From positions 62,001 to 126,000 of the forward strand of contig NZ_CP059851.1 in assembly GCF_014117445.1 (NCBI RefSeq): 64,000 nucleotides of DNA, in the 5' to 3' direction. The translations under genes and the position numbers were made by a program. This document shows, in pieces, positions 45,453-55,085 of the stretch. Within the stretch, counting starts at the first letter, position 1, and each line of letters starts with the position of its first letter. The DNA comes from Sandaracinobacteroides saxicola (GTDB taxonomy: Bacteria > Pseudomonadota > Alphaproteobacteria > Sphingomonadales > Sphingomonadaceae). The notes beneath the pieces were generated by a model. That model saw only the letters and a list, made by a program, of their open reading frames with translations, was not told the DNA's origin and did not search any database.

Positions 45453-48254
45453 ATGACCGCACCGCATCTGACGCTGGTGGACGGCAGCGGGTTCATTTTC
45501 CGCGCCTACCACCGTTTGCCGCCGCTGACCGATCCGCAAGGCGTGCCGGTGGGGGCGGTGTTCGGATTCACGGCGATGATGTGGAACCTGATTGAGGCGG
45601 CGCGCAAATCGCCGGAGGATGATTATCTGGCGGTGATCCTGGACGCGGGGAAGCGCAGTTTCCGGCACGACATCTACGCCGAGTACAAGGCGAACCGGCC
45701 CGATCCGCCGGAAGACCTGCTGCCGCAGTTTCCGCTGATCCGCGATGCCGTGAGGGCGCTCTCCGTCCCCTGCATCGAGCGCGACATGATCGAGGCCGAT
45801 GACCTGATCGCCAGCTATGCCGAGGCGGGGATCGCCGCGGGGATGAGCGTGACGATCGTGTCCAGCGACAAGGATCTGATGCAGCTGGTGCGGCCGGGGC
45901 TGAGCCTGCTCGATACGATGCAGAACAAGCGCTTCGGCGAGGCCGAGGTGCTGGAGAAATGGGGGGTTCCCGCCGCGCAGCTGGGCGACCTGCTGGCGCT
46001 GATGGGGGACAGTGTGGACAATGTGCCCGGCGTGCCGGGCGTGGGGCCGAAGACGGCGGCGGATTTGATTAAAGAGTTCGGCAGCCTGGAGGGGGTGCTG
46101 GGCAATCTGGAGGCGGTAAAGCGGCCGAAGCTGCGCGAGGCGCTGGCGGCCAATGTGGAGGCGGTGCGGTTGTCGCGCGTGCTGGTCGATCTGAAACGGG
46201 ATTGCGCGCTCGATCCGCCGCTCGAGGCGCTGAAACTGCCGGAGAGCCAAGCGCAGGAGGTGCTGGCGGATTTCCTGGCGAAACATGGGTTCCGGTCGCT
46301 GCTGGCGAAGCTGGGGACGGTGGGCACGGCCGCCGCGGACAGCGCGAAGGCGACGCGGGCGGCGAGCGCGCCGCCATCCGAGGCACCGCCGGCGGTGCCG
46401 TTCGACCATGCCGCCTATGAGACGGTGACCACGGTGGAGCGGTTGGAGGACTGGATTGCGGACGCGCGCAAGGCGGGGGTGGTGGCCTTCGATACCGAGA
46501 CCAGCGCGCTCGACGCGATGCGGGCGGACATCGTGGGGTTCAGCCTGGCAACCGCGCCGGGGCGGGCCTGCTATGTGCCGCTGGCGCATGTTTCGGGCGA
46601 GGGGCTTTATGCCGAGCCGGTGGCGCAGCTGGACAAGGCGGTGGCGCTGGCGGCGGTGAAGCCGCTGCTGGAGGACCCATCCGTGCTGAAGGTCGGGCAG
46701 AATTTGAAATATGACCTGATCGTGATGCGGCGCCTGGGGGTGGATATCGCGCCCTTCGACGACACGATGCTGCTGAGCTATGCGCTGGATGCCGGCAACC
46801 ACAACAGCCATGGCATGGATGAGCTGAGCGTGCGGCATCTGTCTCACACGCCGATTTCGTTCAAGGAGGTGGCGGGGACGGGCAAGGGGCAGGTGAGTTT
46901 CGGCCAGGTGCCGCTGGACCGGGCGACCGCCTATGCCGCCGAGGATGCCGATGTGACGCTGCGGCTGCACGGGGCTTTGAAGCCGCGGCTGGCCGACGCC
47001 CAGGTGACGCGCGCCTATGAATGGTGCGACCGGCCGCTGGTGCCGGTGCTCGCCGACATGGAGATGGCCGGGATCAAGGTGGACCGGGCCGAGCTGGCGC
47101 GGCTGTCGGCGCTCTATGCCGCCGAGATCGAGCGGCTGGAGGGCGAGGTGCACGCGCTGGCAGGCGGGGCCTTCACCATCGGCAGCCCCAAGCAGCTGGG
47201 CGAGGTGCTGTTCGACCGGCTGAAGCTGCCGGGGGGGAAGAAGAGCGGCAAGTCGGGGCAATATGGCACCGACGTGACCGAGCTGGAGCGGCTGGCGGCG
47301 CTGCCGGAGGGCGGCATCGCGCGCCTGGTGCTAGACTGGCGGCAGAACAGCAAGCTGCGATCGACCTATACCGAGGCGTTGCAGAACCAGATCAACCCCG
47401 ACACCGGCCGCGTGCACACCAGCTTCTCGATGGCGGTGGCCTCCACCGGCCGGCTGGCCTCGACCGATCCGAACCTGCAGAACATCCCCATTCGCACCGA
47501 GCTGGGCCGGCGCATCCGCTATGCCTTTGTGGCGGAAGCCGGCCACCGCATCATGGCGGCGGATTACAACCAGATCGAGCTGCGGCTGATGGCGCACATC
47601 GCCGACGTGCCGGAGCTGAAGGCGGCCTATGCCGCGGGGCAGGACATCCATGCCATCACCGCGCGGCAGCTGTTCGGGCTGGGCGCGGATGCGGCGGTGG
47701 ACCGGGACCAGCGCGGGCGGGCGAAGACGATCAACTTCTCGATCATCTATGGCATCAGCGCCTTCGGCCTTGCCCAGCGGCTGGGGATCGACCGCGGCGA
47801 GGCGGCGCGCTTCATCGAGCGTTATTTCGAGCAGTTTCCGGGCATCCAGCGTTACATGGCGGAGACGACGGCGTTCGTGCGCGAGCATGGTTTCGTGCGC
47901 ACGCTCTATGGCCGGCGGGTGAACCTGCCGCTCATCAGGTCCAAGGTGATGGGGGAGCGGCAGTTCGCGGAGCGGGCGGCGATCAATGCGATCGTGCAGG
48001 GGACGAGCGCCGATATCATCAAGCGGGCGATGATCCGCATGGGGCCGGCCTTGAAGGACGCGGGGTGCCGGGGCACGCGAATGTTGTTGCAGGTGCATGA
48101 CGAGCTGGTGTTCGAGGTGCCCGATGATGAGGTGGAGTGGGTGCAGCCGGTGATCCGCGCGGTGATGGCGGGCGCGGTGGGGCCGGCGCTGGAACTGAGC
48201 GTGCCGCTGGGGGTGGAGATCGGGGTGGGGGCGAGTTGGGGAGACGCGCATTGA
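45453..48254 (+). CDS. polA: DNA polymerase I
   Basis: A 933-residue PolA with all three parts. 5'-3' exonuclease: LTLVDGSGFIFRAYHRLPPL to VPGVPGVGPKTAADLIKEFG. 3'-5' exonuclease, apparently active: VAFDTETSALDAM and the LKYDLIVMRRLG and AAEDADVTLRLH segments. Polymerase: DPNLQNIPIRTELG, motif A ADYNQIELRLMAHI, motif B RGRAKTINFSIIYGISAFG, motif C LLQVHDELVFEVP. It fills gaps and removes RNA primers. The start MTAPHLTLVDGSGF is the family start; the ribosome-binding site is weak. Confidence 0.98.
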   Translation: MTAPHLTLVDGSGFIFRAYHRLPPLTDPQGVPVGAVFGFTAMMWNLIEAARKSPEDDYLAVILDAGKRSFRHDIYAEYKANRPDPPEDLLPQFPLIRDAVRALSVPCIERDMIEADDLIASYAEAGIAAGMSVTIVSSDKDLMQLVRPGLSLLDTMQNKRFGEAEVLEKWGVPAAQLGDLLALMGDSVDNVPGVPGVGPKTAADLIKEFGSLEGVLGNLEAVKRPKLREALAANVEAVRLSRVLVDLKRDCALDPPLEALKLPESQAQEVLADFLAKHGFRSLLAKLGTVGTAAADSAKATRAASAPPSEAPPAVPFDHAAYETVTTVERLEDWIADARKAGVVAFDTETSALDAMRADIVGFSLATAPGRACYVPLAHVSGEGLYAEPVAQLDKAVALAAVKPLLEDPSVLKVGQNLKYDLIVMRRLGVDIAPFDDTMLLSYALDAGNHNSHGMDELSVRHLSHTPISFKEVAGTGKGQVSFGQVPLDRATAYAAEDADVTLRLHGALKPRLADAQVTRAYEWCDRPLVPVLADMEMAGIKVDRAELARLSALYAAEIERLEGEVHALAGGAFTIGSPKQLGEVLFDRLKLPGGKKSGKSGQYGTDVTELERLAALPEGGIARLVLDWRQNSKLRSTYTEALQNQINPDTGRVHTSFSMAVASTGRLASTDPNLQNIPIRTELGRRIRYAFVAEAGHRIMAADYNQIELRLMAHIADVPELKAAYAAGQDIHAITARQLFGLGADAAVDRDQRGRAKTINFSIIYGISAFGLAQRLGIDRGEAARFIERYFEQFPGIQRYMAETTAFVREHGFVRTLYGRRVNLPLIRSKVMGERQFAERAAINAIVQGTSADIIKRAMIRMGPALKDAGCRGTRMLLQVHDELVFEVPDDEVEWVQPVIRAVMAGAVGPALELSVPLGVEIGVGASWGDAH

Positions 48255-48269
48255 CCCAGCGTTCATCCC

Positions 48270-48304
48270 ACCAAGGGGGAGGTGGCGCGCAGCGCCTGAG
48301 GGGC
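48270..48304. repeat. G-rich palindromic repeat, intergenic copy
   Basis: AGGGGGAGGTGGC, a GCGC-AGCGC core and GAGGGGC match the element found inside the thiamine-diphosphate enzyme gene at 4865-4919. It lies just after polA. The rest of 48305-48532 holds one hairpin (48349-48369), a smaller one near 48390, and no gene. Confidence 0.6.
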
Positions 48305-48348
48305 ATCCTACTCACAGCACAAGCATGGCACCATCCACCACACCCGTC

Positions 48349-48377
48349 GCCCCGGGCTCGACCCGGGGCTTGGATTT
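48349..48377 (+). terminator. Terminator-like hairpin downstream of polA
   Basis: GCCCCGGG and CCCGGGGC form a perfect 8-bp stem with loop CTCGA, followed by TTGGATTTTT. It lies about 95 bases after the polA stop and may end the polA transcript. Elements of this sequence type are dispersed in sphingomonad genomes. Confidence 0.6.
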
Positions 48378-48532
48378 TTCGTTGCGACCGCCGGCAAGCC
48401 GGCCCGACCGCCACCAAGTTAGGGATACTGTCCCCAGATTTCCCCGTCCTCGGTTTTACCCGACCAAAAGGCATACTGTCCCGTGAATTCACGCTGTCAC
48501 GTGTATTCACGGAATGTTGGTTCCGGAATGCT

Positions 48533-49156
48533 CTATATCGGATGCCAATCTCCGCACTCTGAGTCGACCACTAACTCTGCTGATAGCAAGTCGGCTACCG
48601 CCTCCGCACCTTTCGCACGCAAGCAAATCTTAACTGCCGCAATAAAAGTCGGTACCAAAGTCGCACCGGCAGTCACAATGCTTGCCAGAATCGCAACGAC
48701 TGCACTCGTTTTCAAGCAATCTTCTATCTCATCTTCAATGCTGGAAGGAAATTCCAAATCCAGGAAGATGCCTTTCGTGCACGATCTGTGATAAATAACA
48801 GGGACATCAGTGCATACACGACCAAGGGGCAAGTCAACACAGCGAGTGGTCATCTCAGTTTTTGTTTCCGGCCAGCCAGATATCGTAGTAATACCGATTC
48901 TTTTCTTGGATTTTGCTAAGATGAACGTTCCAGTCGCATTGATGACATCTGACGGAGGAGCGGGAGCGGGAGCAGGCGTAGGAGCAGGATATATTGTGGG
49001 CTCTTGATCCGGCTTCTCCCGAACGGGGGGCCAGTCTTCATTCCGCAGAAATACATTCTTGACTGAGTCGAGCACACTCTCGGCATTCTCCGCACCGACA
49101 TTGCCAATCGGCGGATTGACGCGATCGGAGGGCTCAAATCTACAAATAAAATCCAT
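48533..49156 (-). CDS. Orphan cysteine-containing protein, low GC, unknown function
   Basis: A 207-residue protein I do not recognise. Layout: charged N-terminal part (1-50), a Pro-Ala linker (57-68), a beta-like region with paired cysteines (C106, C115, C126), then one hydrophobic helix (152-177, AVVAILASIVTAGATLVPTF) and a short tail with C201. Seven cysteines in all. No signal peptide. GGGAGGA seven bases before the ATG supports the start. Base and codon use are far less GC-rich than in polA or the ybaY-like gene, so it was probably acquired. It is divergent from the ybaY-like gene. Confidence 0.6.
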   Translation of the reverse strand: MDFICRFEPSDRVNPPIGNVGAENAESVLDSVKNVFLRNEDWPPVREKPDQEPTIYPAPTPAPAPAPPSDVINATGTFILAKSKKRIGITTISGWPETKTEMTTRCVDLPLGRVCTDVPVIYHRSCTKGIFLDLEFPSSIEDEIEDCLKTSAVVAILASIVTAGATLVPTFIAAVKICLRAKGAEAVADLLSAELVVDSECGDWHPI

Positions 49157-49394
49157 GCTTCTTCCTCCCAAAGCCAACGCGTCCGATTTTGAAGATGCCA
49201 GTTTGCCGTGTCAAGGACAACTGCCGGTCGCATCTATAGGATTCGTAGGATTCCCGGGACAGTATACTCAATTGAGCTGGCGGCTGCCGGCTGGAACGCC
49301 CGCCTTTAGCGAGACGGTTGTCGAACGGGCGGTCGGCGCGATAGGATCTGCTGTTTGGAACGGCGAACTAATGTCGGCGAGTGGGGAAGGTGAG

Positions 49395-50090
49395 ATGGGA
49401 CGAGGCGCATTGAGACAGATTTTCGCAGGTGTCGCATTGCTGGTGCCGCTGGCGGCAGCGGCGCAGGGCCATATTGTGGTATCGAGCGACGACCGGTGGC
49501 AGCAATTTGTCTGTCCGGACGGGCGGATGGTGTCGATGCAGCTGGACGCGGTGGTCGGGACGGCCAGGGTGATCGACAGCGGCACGATGAAGCGGACGCT
49601 GTTTCGCGCGGTCGATCCGGTGGCGGCGAAGGGTTTGGCCGGAACGCGCTATGTGGCGGGGCAGCTGACGCTGACGCTGCTGCCGGGGGAGATCGCGTGG
49701 CACCAGCGGCCGCTGGCGGCGATGCGCTGCCCGGCGGTGGCGGCGGGGCCGGGGGTGTTGACGGGGACGGCGACCTATTTGCAGCGGATGGCGCTGCCGC
49801 CGGGCAGCCGGTTGACGGTGACGCTGGCGGATGTTTCCCTGGCGGACGCGCCGATGAAGGTGGTGGCGACGACCGAGGTGCGGCCGGGGCTGAACCAGGT
49901 GCCGCTGCATTGGCTGATCCGCTATGATCCGGCGAAGGTGCCGCCGCGGGGGATGACCTGGGCCGTCAGTGCGCGGCTGGTGGATGCGCAGGGAAAATTG
50001 CGGTTCATCACCGATACGCGGGTGCATGTGATCGAGGATGCGGCGGCGCCGAAGCCGGTGGAGCTGGTGATGGTGGCAGTGGGGCGCTGA
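49395..50090 (+). CDS. YbaY-like periplasmic protein
   Basis: A 231-residue exported protein. After a signal peptide (RQIFAGVALLVPLAAAAQG) there is an N-terminal domain with QQFVCPDGRMVSMQ, like the start of MliC-type lysozyme inhibitors, then a C-terminal YbaY domain (LTGTATYLQRMALPPGSRLTVTLADVS to LRFITDTRVHV). No lipobox cysteine is seen, so it is soluble rather than a lipoprotein. The start at 49395 gives the signal peptide and has GGAAGG upstream; longer frames lack support. YbaY function is not established. Confidence 0.78.
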   Translation: MGRGALRQIFAGVALLVPLAAAAQGHIVVSSDDRWQQFVCPDGRMVSMQLDAVVGTARVIDSGTMKRTLFRAVDPVAAKGLAGTRYVAGQLTLTLLPGEIAWHQRPLAAMRCPAVAAGPGVLTGTATYLQRMALPPGSRLTVTLADVSLADAPMKVVATTEVRPGLNQVPLHWLIRYDPAKVPPRGMTWAVSARLVDAQGKLRFITDTRVHVIEDAAAPKPVELVMVAVGR

Positions 50091-50125
50091 TTGCGTGGTG
50101 ACGCGGATGGCGGTATGGATGGCGC

Positions 50126-50416
50126 ATGCGCCCTTCTGCCGCCCTTGCCCTGCGACGGACGGAGGTTCTGGACCTTTTGGGACGGTTCAGGGCCGGAAAT
50201 CCGCGCGTTTTCGGGTCTGTGGCGCGCGGTGAAGACCGCGACGGCAGTGACCTTGACCGGCTGATCGATGCGGCACCGGGCACGACGCTGTTCGATCTGG
50301 CGCGGCTTCATAACGCGCTGAGCGATCTGCTGGGCGTGCCTGTGGACATCGCGACGATGGGAGGGATGACGCCGCGGTTGATGGCGCGGGTACAGTCGGA
50401 TCTGAAGCCATTGTGA
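50126..50416 (+). CDS. MNT-type nucleotidyltransferase (antitoxin of an MNT-HEPN pair)
   Basis: A 96-residue minimal nucleotidyltransferase. The core is FGSVARGEDRDGSDLDRLID with the GS and DxD residues and a third acid in LGVPVDIAT, so the metal site is intact; the usual DLL after GSDLD reads DRL here. In MNT-HEPN modules the MNT protein AMPylates and silences the HEPN RNase. Its stop overlaps the GTG of a HEPN remnant by two bases (GTGA), the normal gene order, but that partner is broken, so this antitoxin may be left without a target. Confidence 0.85.
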   Translation: MRPSAALALRRTEVLDLLGRFRAGNPRVFGSVARGEDRDGSDLDRLIDAAPGTTLFDLARLHNALSDLLGVPVDIATMGGMTPRLMARVQSDLKPL

Positions 50417-50601
50417 CCTACCAGCGCGCTCTCGATCTTGTGGATCAGATGCTGGAAGCTGCGCGGCAGGCGGTGCGGACGATGCGCAACGTGCTGGGAC
50501 ATGCTTATGTGAGGGTCGATTTCGATACGATCTGGCAAACGGTGTGACACGACCTTCCTGTTCTCGAGACCGAATTGACGAAAGTGCGCGCGACCCTGTG
50601 A
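50413..50601 (+). pseudogene. Decayed HEPN toxin (DUF86-like), internal deletion and nonsense codon
   Basis: From GTG at 50413 the frame reads TYQRALDLVDQMLEAARQAV, then jumps to the C-terminal HEPN core RTMRNVLGHAYVRVDFDTIW and QTV, then TGA (50545-50547). Past that stop the same frame continues HDLPVLETELTKVRATL to TGA at 50599-50601, the usual HEPN C-terminus. So the gene has lost most of its middle (about 115 residues are normal) and has gained one stop. The RNase motif R-x4-H survives in the fragment. The final stop overlaps the truB start (TGATG). Confidence 0.8.
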
Positions 50602-51509
50602 TGCCGCACGGCTGGCTGGTGATTGACAAGCCGTTGGGGCTGACCTCCGCGCAGGTGGTGGGGCGGTTGAAGCATGCCATGCGTGGCAGTTATGGCAAGG
50701 TGAAGATCGGGCATGGCGGGACGCTGGATCCGCTGGCGACGGGGGTGTTGCCGGTGGCGCTGGGGGAGGCGACCAAGCTGGCGGGCCATCTGCTGAACGG
50801 CAGAAAGGGCTATGCGTTCACCGTGGCGTTCGGGGTGGCGACGGCGACCGACGATGCCAAAGGGGCGGTGACGGCGACGAGCGCGGTGCGGCCCGACGAG
50901 GCGACGCTGCGGGCGGTGCTGCCGCAATTCACCGGCCCGATCCGCCAGCGGCCGCCGGCCTATTCCGCGCTGAAGGTGGATGGCGAGCGGGCCTATGCGC
51001 GGGCGCGGGCGGGGGAGGATGTGGTGCTGGCCGAGCGGGCGGTGACGATAGATGCACTGACGCTGGAGGCGGTGACGGCGGACAGCGCGACGTTTGTGGT
51101 GACGTGCAGCAAGGGCACCTATGTGCGCAGCCTGGCGCGGGACATCGCGCTGGCCGCTGGCACGGTCGGCCATGTCTCCATGCTGCGGCGCACGGAGGCC
51201 GGGCGGTTCGGGCTGGCACAGGCGATTGTGCTGGACAGGGCGGTCGCTCTCTGTCATGGGGCCGCGCTTGGACAGGCCCTTTTGCCGCTGAGTGCCGGAC
51301 TGGACGACATCCCGGTCCTGGTGCTCGAACCCCACGAGGCGACGCTGCTGAAAAGCGGCCGGCGCTTGCCGGGGCCCCGCGCGAAACCCGGCACCTATCT
51401 CGCCACCCTCGGGTCTGTTCCGGTGGCGCTGGTGGCGGTTTCCGCACTCGACGTGCGCGTTGAGCGGGGATTCAATCTGGAAGGAGACCCCGATGTCGGT
51501 CACTGCTGA
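50601..51509 (+). CDS. truB: tRNA pseudouridine(55) synthase
   Basis: A 302-residue TruB that makes pseudouridine 55 in the tRNA T-loop. Seen: [17 protein letters not shown], the catalytic Asp in [38 protein letters not shown] and the [13 protein letters not shown] segment. The start at [11 protein letters not shown] fits the family and overlaps the last stop of the HEPN remnant. The C-terminus overlaps the rpsO start by 17 bases, so truB, rpsO and pnp lie in the classic order. Confidence 0.97.
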   Translation: MPHGWLVIDKPLGLTSAQVVGRLKHAMRGSYGKVKIGHGGTLDPLATGVLPVALGEATKLAGHLLNGRKGYAFTVAFGVATATDDAKGAVTATSAVRPDEATLRAVLPQFTGPIRQRPPAYSALKVDGERAYARARAGEDVVLAERAVTIDALTLEAVTADSATFVVTCSKGTYVRSLARDIALAAGTVGHVSMLRRTEAGRFGLAQAIVLDRAVALCHGAALGQALLPLSAGLDDIPVLVLEPHEATLLKSGRRLPGPRAKPGTYLATLGSVPVALVAVSALDVRVERGFNLEGDPDVGHC

Positions 51510-51762
51510 ACGCAAGGCGGCGATCATCGCCGACAATGCCCGCGCTGCCACGGATACCGGCAGCCCCGAAGTGCAGGTTGCGATCCTGTCAGAACGCATC
51601 GCCAATCTGACCGAGCATTTCAAGACCCACGCGAAGGACAACCATTCGCGGCGCGGCCTGCTGATGCTGGTCAACAAGCGGCGGAGCCTGCTCGACTATC
51701 TGAAATCCCGTGATGCGGCGCGCTATCAGGCGCTCATCGCGAAGCTGGGCCTGCGGAAGTAA
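51493..51762 (+). CDS. rpsO: 30S ribosomal protein S15
   Basis: The 89-residue S15, an early 16S rRNA binder of the 30S platform. Clear family segments: [44 protein letters not shown] and [18 protein letters not shown] lies before the ATG, inside the end of truB. A strong terminator follows before pnp, so part of the transcripts should end here. Confidence 0.99.
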   Translation: MSVTAERKAAIIADNARAATDTGSPEVQVAILSERIANLTEHFKTHAKDNHSRRGLLMLVNKRRSLLDYLKSRDAARYQALIAKLGLRK

Positions 51763-51783
51763 GCGCCCGGTAACCCCCATGCG

Positions 51784-51814
51784 ACGGCCTCCGGCAACAG
51801 CCGGGGGCCGTTTT
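51784..51814 (+). terminator. Terminator/attenuator between rpsO and pnp
   Basis: ACGGCCTCCGGC and GCCGGGGGCCGT form a 12-bp stem with one G-T pair and an AACA loop, followed by TTTT. It separates rpsO from pnp and could set their ratio. Confidence 0.85.
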
Positions 51815-51904
51815 CGCATATCCCGGCGTGGAGCGAGGTTGCACCGCCGGTTGTTGGAACCGCCTTCGGCCTGATGGCGTCGGGGGCATGAGAAAGTAAT
51901 CCCG

Positions 51905-54283
51905 ATGTTCAATATGGTGAAAAAATCGATCGAATGGGGCGGCCGCACGCTGACGCTCGAAACCGGCCGCGTGGCGCGGCAGGCGGATGGCGCGGTGCTG
52001 GCGACCTATGGCGAGACCGTGGTGCTGTGTGCCGTGACCGCGGCCAAGAGCGTGAAGGAAGGCCAGGACTTCTTCCCGCTGACCGTGCATTATCAGGAGA
52101 AGTTCAGCGCGGCTGGCCGGATCCCCGGCGGCTTCTTCAAGCGCGAGCGCGGCGCGACCGAGCATGAGACGCTGACCAGCCGTCTGATCGACCGCCCGGT
52201 GCGGCCGCTGTTTCCGGAAGGCTTCTATAACGAGATCAACGTCATCGCCCAGGTGCTGAGCTATGACGGGGAGAATGAGGCGGATATCGTGGCGATGATC
52301 GCCGCGTCCGCCGCGCTGACGCTGTCCGGCGTGCCCTTCATGGGGCCGATCGCGGCGGCGCGCGTGGGCTTCGCCGATGGCGAGTATCAGTTGAACCCCA
52401 GCAAGGAAGCGCTGAAGGAAGGCCGGCTGGACCTGGTGGTGGCCGGCACGCATGACGCGGTGATGATGGTCGAATCCGAGGCGAAGGAGCTGTCGGAGGA
52501 CGAAATGCTGGGCGCGGTGATGTTCGCGCACCGCAGCATCCAGCCGGTGGTGGGGCTGATCATCGCGGTGGCCGAACAGGCGGCGAAGGAGCCGTGGGAG
52601 CTGAAGGGCAGCGACGATGCCGGCGCGATGCTGGCGACCATCCGCGAGGCGGTCGGCGCGGACATCACCGCAGCCTACAAGCTGACGCAGAAGTCCGAGC
52701 GGCAGGCGGCGCTGGCCGAGGCCAAGGCGAAGATGAAGCCGCATTTCGCCGACGCCGACGCGACGACGCAGCAGAAGGCCAGCAAGCTGTTCAAGAAGCT
52801 GGAGGGCGATATCGTCCGTGGTGCCATCCTGAAGGAAGGCCGGCGGATCGACGGGCGTGACACGAAGACGGTGCGCCAGATCGAGGCGATGGTGGGTTTC
52901 CTGCCGCGCACGCATGGCTCCGCGCTGTTCACGCGCGGCGAGACGCAGGCCATCGTGACGACCACGCTGGGGACGGCGGATGCCGAGCAGATGATCGACG
53001 GGCTCGACGGCCTGAAATATGAGCGCTTCATGCTGCACTATAATTTCCCGCCCTATTCGGTGGGGGAAGTGGGGCGGTTCGGGGCGCCGAGCCGGCGCGA
53101 CATCGGCCATGGCAAGCTGGCCTGGCGCGCGATCCATCCGCTGCTGCCGGGCAAGGAGGAGTTTCCCTATACCATCCGCGTGCTTTCCGACATCACCGAG
53201 TCGAACGGCTCGTCCTCGATGGCGACGGTGTGCGGCGGCAGCCTGGCGCTGATGGATGCCGGCGTGCCGCTGAAGCGGCCGGTGGCGGGCATTGCCATGG
53301 GCCTGATCCTGGAGGGCAAGGACTTCGCCGTGCTGAGCGACATCCTGGGCGACGAGGACCATCTGGGCGACATGGATTTCAAGGTGGCCGGAACGAGCGA
53401 GGGCATCACGTCCCTGCAGATGGACATCAAGATCGCCGGCATCACCGAGGAGATCATGAAGGTGGCGCTGGCCCAAGCCAAGGACGGCCGTGCCCACATC
53501 CTGGGCGAGATGGCGAAGGCGCTGGACAGCGTGCGCACGGAAATGTCCGCGCACGCGCCGCGCATCGAGACGATGCAGGTGCCCAAGGACAAGATCCGCG
53601 ACATCATCGGCACCGGCGGCAAGGTGATCCGCGAGATCGTGGCGACGACCGGCGCCAAGGTGGACATCGAGGATGACGGCACGGTGAAGATCGCCAGCGC
53701 CGACGCCGAGAAGATCGAGGCGGCGCGCGCGTGGATCATCGGCATCATTGCCGAGCCGGAAGTGGGCAAGATCTACACCGGCAAGGTGGTGGGCATGCCC
53801 GAGTTCGGCGCGTTCGTGAACTTCCTGGGGGCGAAGGACGGCCTTGTCCACATCTCCGAGATCATGAATGAGCGGGTCAACAAGGTGAGCGACGTGCTGA
53901 CCGAGGGCCAGATGGTGAAGGTGAAGGTCATCGGCGTGGACGACCGCGGCAAGGTGAAGCTGTCGATGCGGCTGGTGAACCAGGAGACGGGCGAGGAGCT
54001 GCCGGACAGCCGGCCGCCGCGTGAGCCGCGCGAAGGCGATGATCGCCCGCGTGGTGATCGCGGCCCGCGCCGGGATGGCGATCGCGGGGATCGGGGCGGT
54101 GATCGCGGCCCGCGCCGGGATGACCGGGGTGGTGATCGCGGCCCGCGCGGTGATCGCGGTGGTGATCGGGGCCCGCGCCGCGATGGCGGTGGCGAGCGTC
54201 GGGAGCGGCGCGAGCGCGACGATGCGCCGCGCGCCGATGACGGCGGCGACGTTGGCCTGCCGGCCTTTCTGACCGAGAAGTAA
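51905..54283 (+). CDS. pnp: Polyribonucleotide nucleotidyltransferase (PNPase)
   Basis: A 792-residue PNPase, the phosphorolytic 3'-5' exonuclease of RNA decay. Two RNase PH cores ([20 protein letters not shown] onward; second core with [20 protein letters not shown] and [19 protein letters not shown]), then KH ([21 protein letters not shown]) and S1 ([20 protein letters not shown]). The tail after about residue 700 is a repetitive Arg/Gly/Asp stretch built on GDRGPRRD, ending LPAFLTEK, which is the usual alphaproteobacterial terminal motif. The tail is likely disordered and may bind RNA or RNase E. A terminator follows. Confidence 0.98.
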   Translation: MFNMVKKSIEWGGRTLTLETGRVARQADGAVLATYGETVVLCAVTAAKSVKEGQDFFPLTVHYQEKFSAAGRIPGGFFKRERGATEHETLTSRLIDRPVRPLFPEGFYNEINVIAQVLSYDGENEADIVAMIAASAALTLSGVPFMGPIAAARVGFADGEYQLNPSKEALKEGRLDLVVAGTHDAVMMVESEAKELSEDEMLGAVMFAHRSIQPVVGLIIAVAEQAAKEPWELKGSDDAGAMLATIREAVGADITAAYKLTQKSERQAALAEAKAKMKPHFADADATTQQKASKLFKKLEGDIVRGAILKEGRRIDGRDTKTVRQIEAMVGFLPRTHGSALFTRGETQAIVTTTLGTADAEQMIDGLDGLKYERFMLHYNFPPYSVGEVGRFGAPSRRDIGHGKLAWRAIHPLLPGKEEFPYTIRVLSDITESNGSSSMATVCGGSLALMDAGVPLKRPVAGIAMGLILEGKDFAVLSDILGDEDHLGDMDFKVAGTSEGITSLQMDIKIAGITEEIMKVALAQAKDGRAHILGEMAKALDSVRTEMSAHAPRIETMQVPKDKIRDIIGTGGKVIREIVATTGAKVDIEDDGTVKIASADAEKIEAARAWIIGIIAEPEVGKIYTGKVVGMPEFGAFVNFLGAKDGLVHISEIMNERVNKVSDVLTEGQMVKVKVIGVDDRGKVKLSMRLVNQETGEELPDSRPPREPREGDDRPRGDRGPRRDGDRGDRGGDRGPRRDDRGGDRGPRGDRGGDRGPRRDGGGERRERRERDDAPRADDGGDVGLPAFLTEK

Positions 54284-54301
54284 TCGTTCAGAGGACAGAC
54301 A

Positions 54302-54335
54302 GGGCCCGTCGGTATCACCGGCGGGCCCTTTCTTG
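54302..54335 (+). terminator. Terminator after pnp
   Basis: GGGCCCGTCGGT and ACCGGCGGGCCC pair over an ATC loop with one G-T pair, followed by TTTCTTG. It lies 18 bases after the pnp stop. Confidence 0.85.
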
Positions 54336-54383
54336 TGTCGCGTGGCCGTTGCGGTAGAAGGGCGGCGATTGTGGAGATGTCCG

Positions 54384-55076
54384 ATGCGTGCCCTGTTCCT
54401 GTTGCTGGCGCTGGCCGCCGTTCCCGCGGTGGCGCAGCCCGCCGTTCCGCCCGCGCCGGCCGCGGTATCGCCGGCCACCGACGCCGCCGTCGATCGCCTG
54501 CTGGCGGCGATGGGCGGGCGGGAGCGCTGGGCGGCGGCGACGGGTTATCTGACCACCGGGCTGCTGGTGGTGGAGGGCGAGAAGGCGCCGCGCGAGACGA
54601 CATTGTGGGTGCGGTTCGACACGCCGCAGACGCGCAGCGAAGCCCGCGCGCCGGGCAGCCTGCGGGTGACACTGCTGGACGGTGACCGCGTGGTGCGGCG
54701 GCTGGACGGGGTGACCGGCAATGCCGACCGGGCGACGGTGGCGGGCGAGGTGCTGTGGTGGCAGGGCAACCTCTATCGCAACCTGGCGCGGCTGGCCAAG
54801 CGCGACCCGGCGCTGGTGGTGACGCTCGCCGGCAACCGCCTGACGCTGAGCGAGGCGGGTGACACGCTGCTGTGGATCCGGCTGTCCGCCGAGGGCCGGC
54901 CGGCGGCGTTCGGCAATGCGTTGAACGAGGAAGGCAGCGAGCTGGGGCCGCTGGTGGCGCAGGGTGATGTGCGCGTGCCGGAATTTGTCAGGCGCAATGG
55001 CGGGTTGTGGCGCCAGCAGATGCGCAGCTTTGCGTTGAACCCGGATTTTTCGGGCGTATCCTTCACGACACCATAG
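54384..55076 (+). CDS. Exported protein of unknown function
   Basis: A 230-residue protein with a signal peptide (MRALFLLLALAAVPAVAQ), a Pro-Ala stretch and a beta-rich domain that begins VDRLLAAMGGRERWAAATGY, as seen at the start of several LolA/LolB-like periplasmic proteins. The rest (WVRFDTPQTRSEAR, LLDGDRVVRRLDG) is consistent with such a curved beta sheet, but I cannot assign a family firmly. GGAG precedes the ATG. The GST gene follows after nine bases. Confidence 0.7.
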   Translation: MRALFLLLALAAVPAVAQPAVPPAPAAVSPATDAAVDRLLAAMGGRERWAAATGYLTTGLLVVEGEKAPRETTLWVRFDTPQTRSEARAPGSLRVTLLDGDRVVRRLDGVTGNADRATVAGEVLWWQGNLYRNLARLAKRDPALVVTLAGNRLTLSEAGDTLLWIRLSAEGRPAAFGNALNEEGSELGPLVAQGDVRVPEFVRRNGGLWRQQMRSFALNPDFSGVSFTTP

Positions 55077-55085
55077 GGGCACTTC

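Noticed and set aside
54020-54210. Short direct repeats resembling an array
   Set aside because: They lie in frame in the Arg/Gly/Asp tail of PNPase and have no spacers of constant length, so this is not CRISPR.
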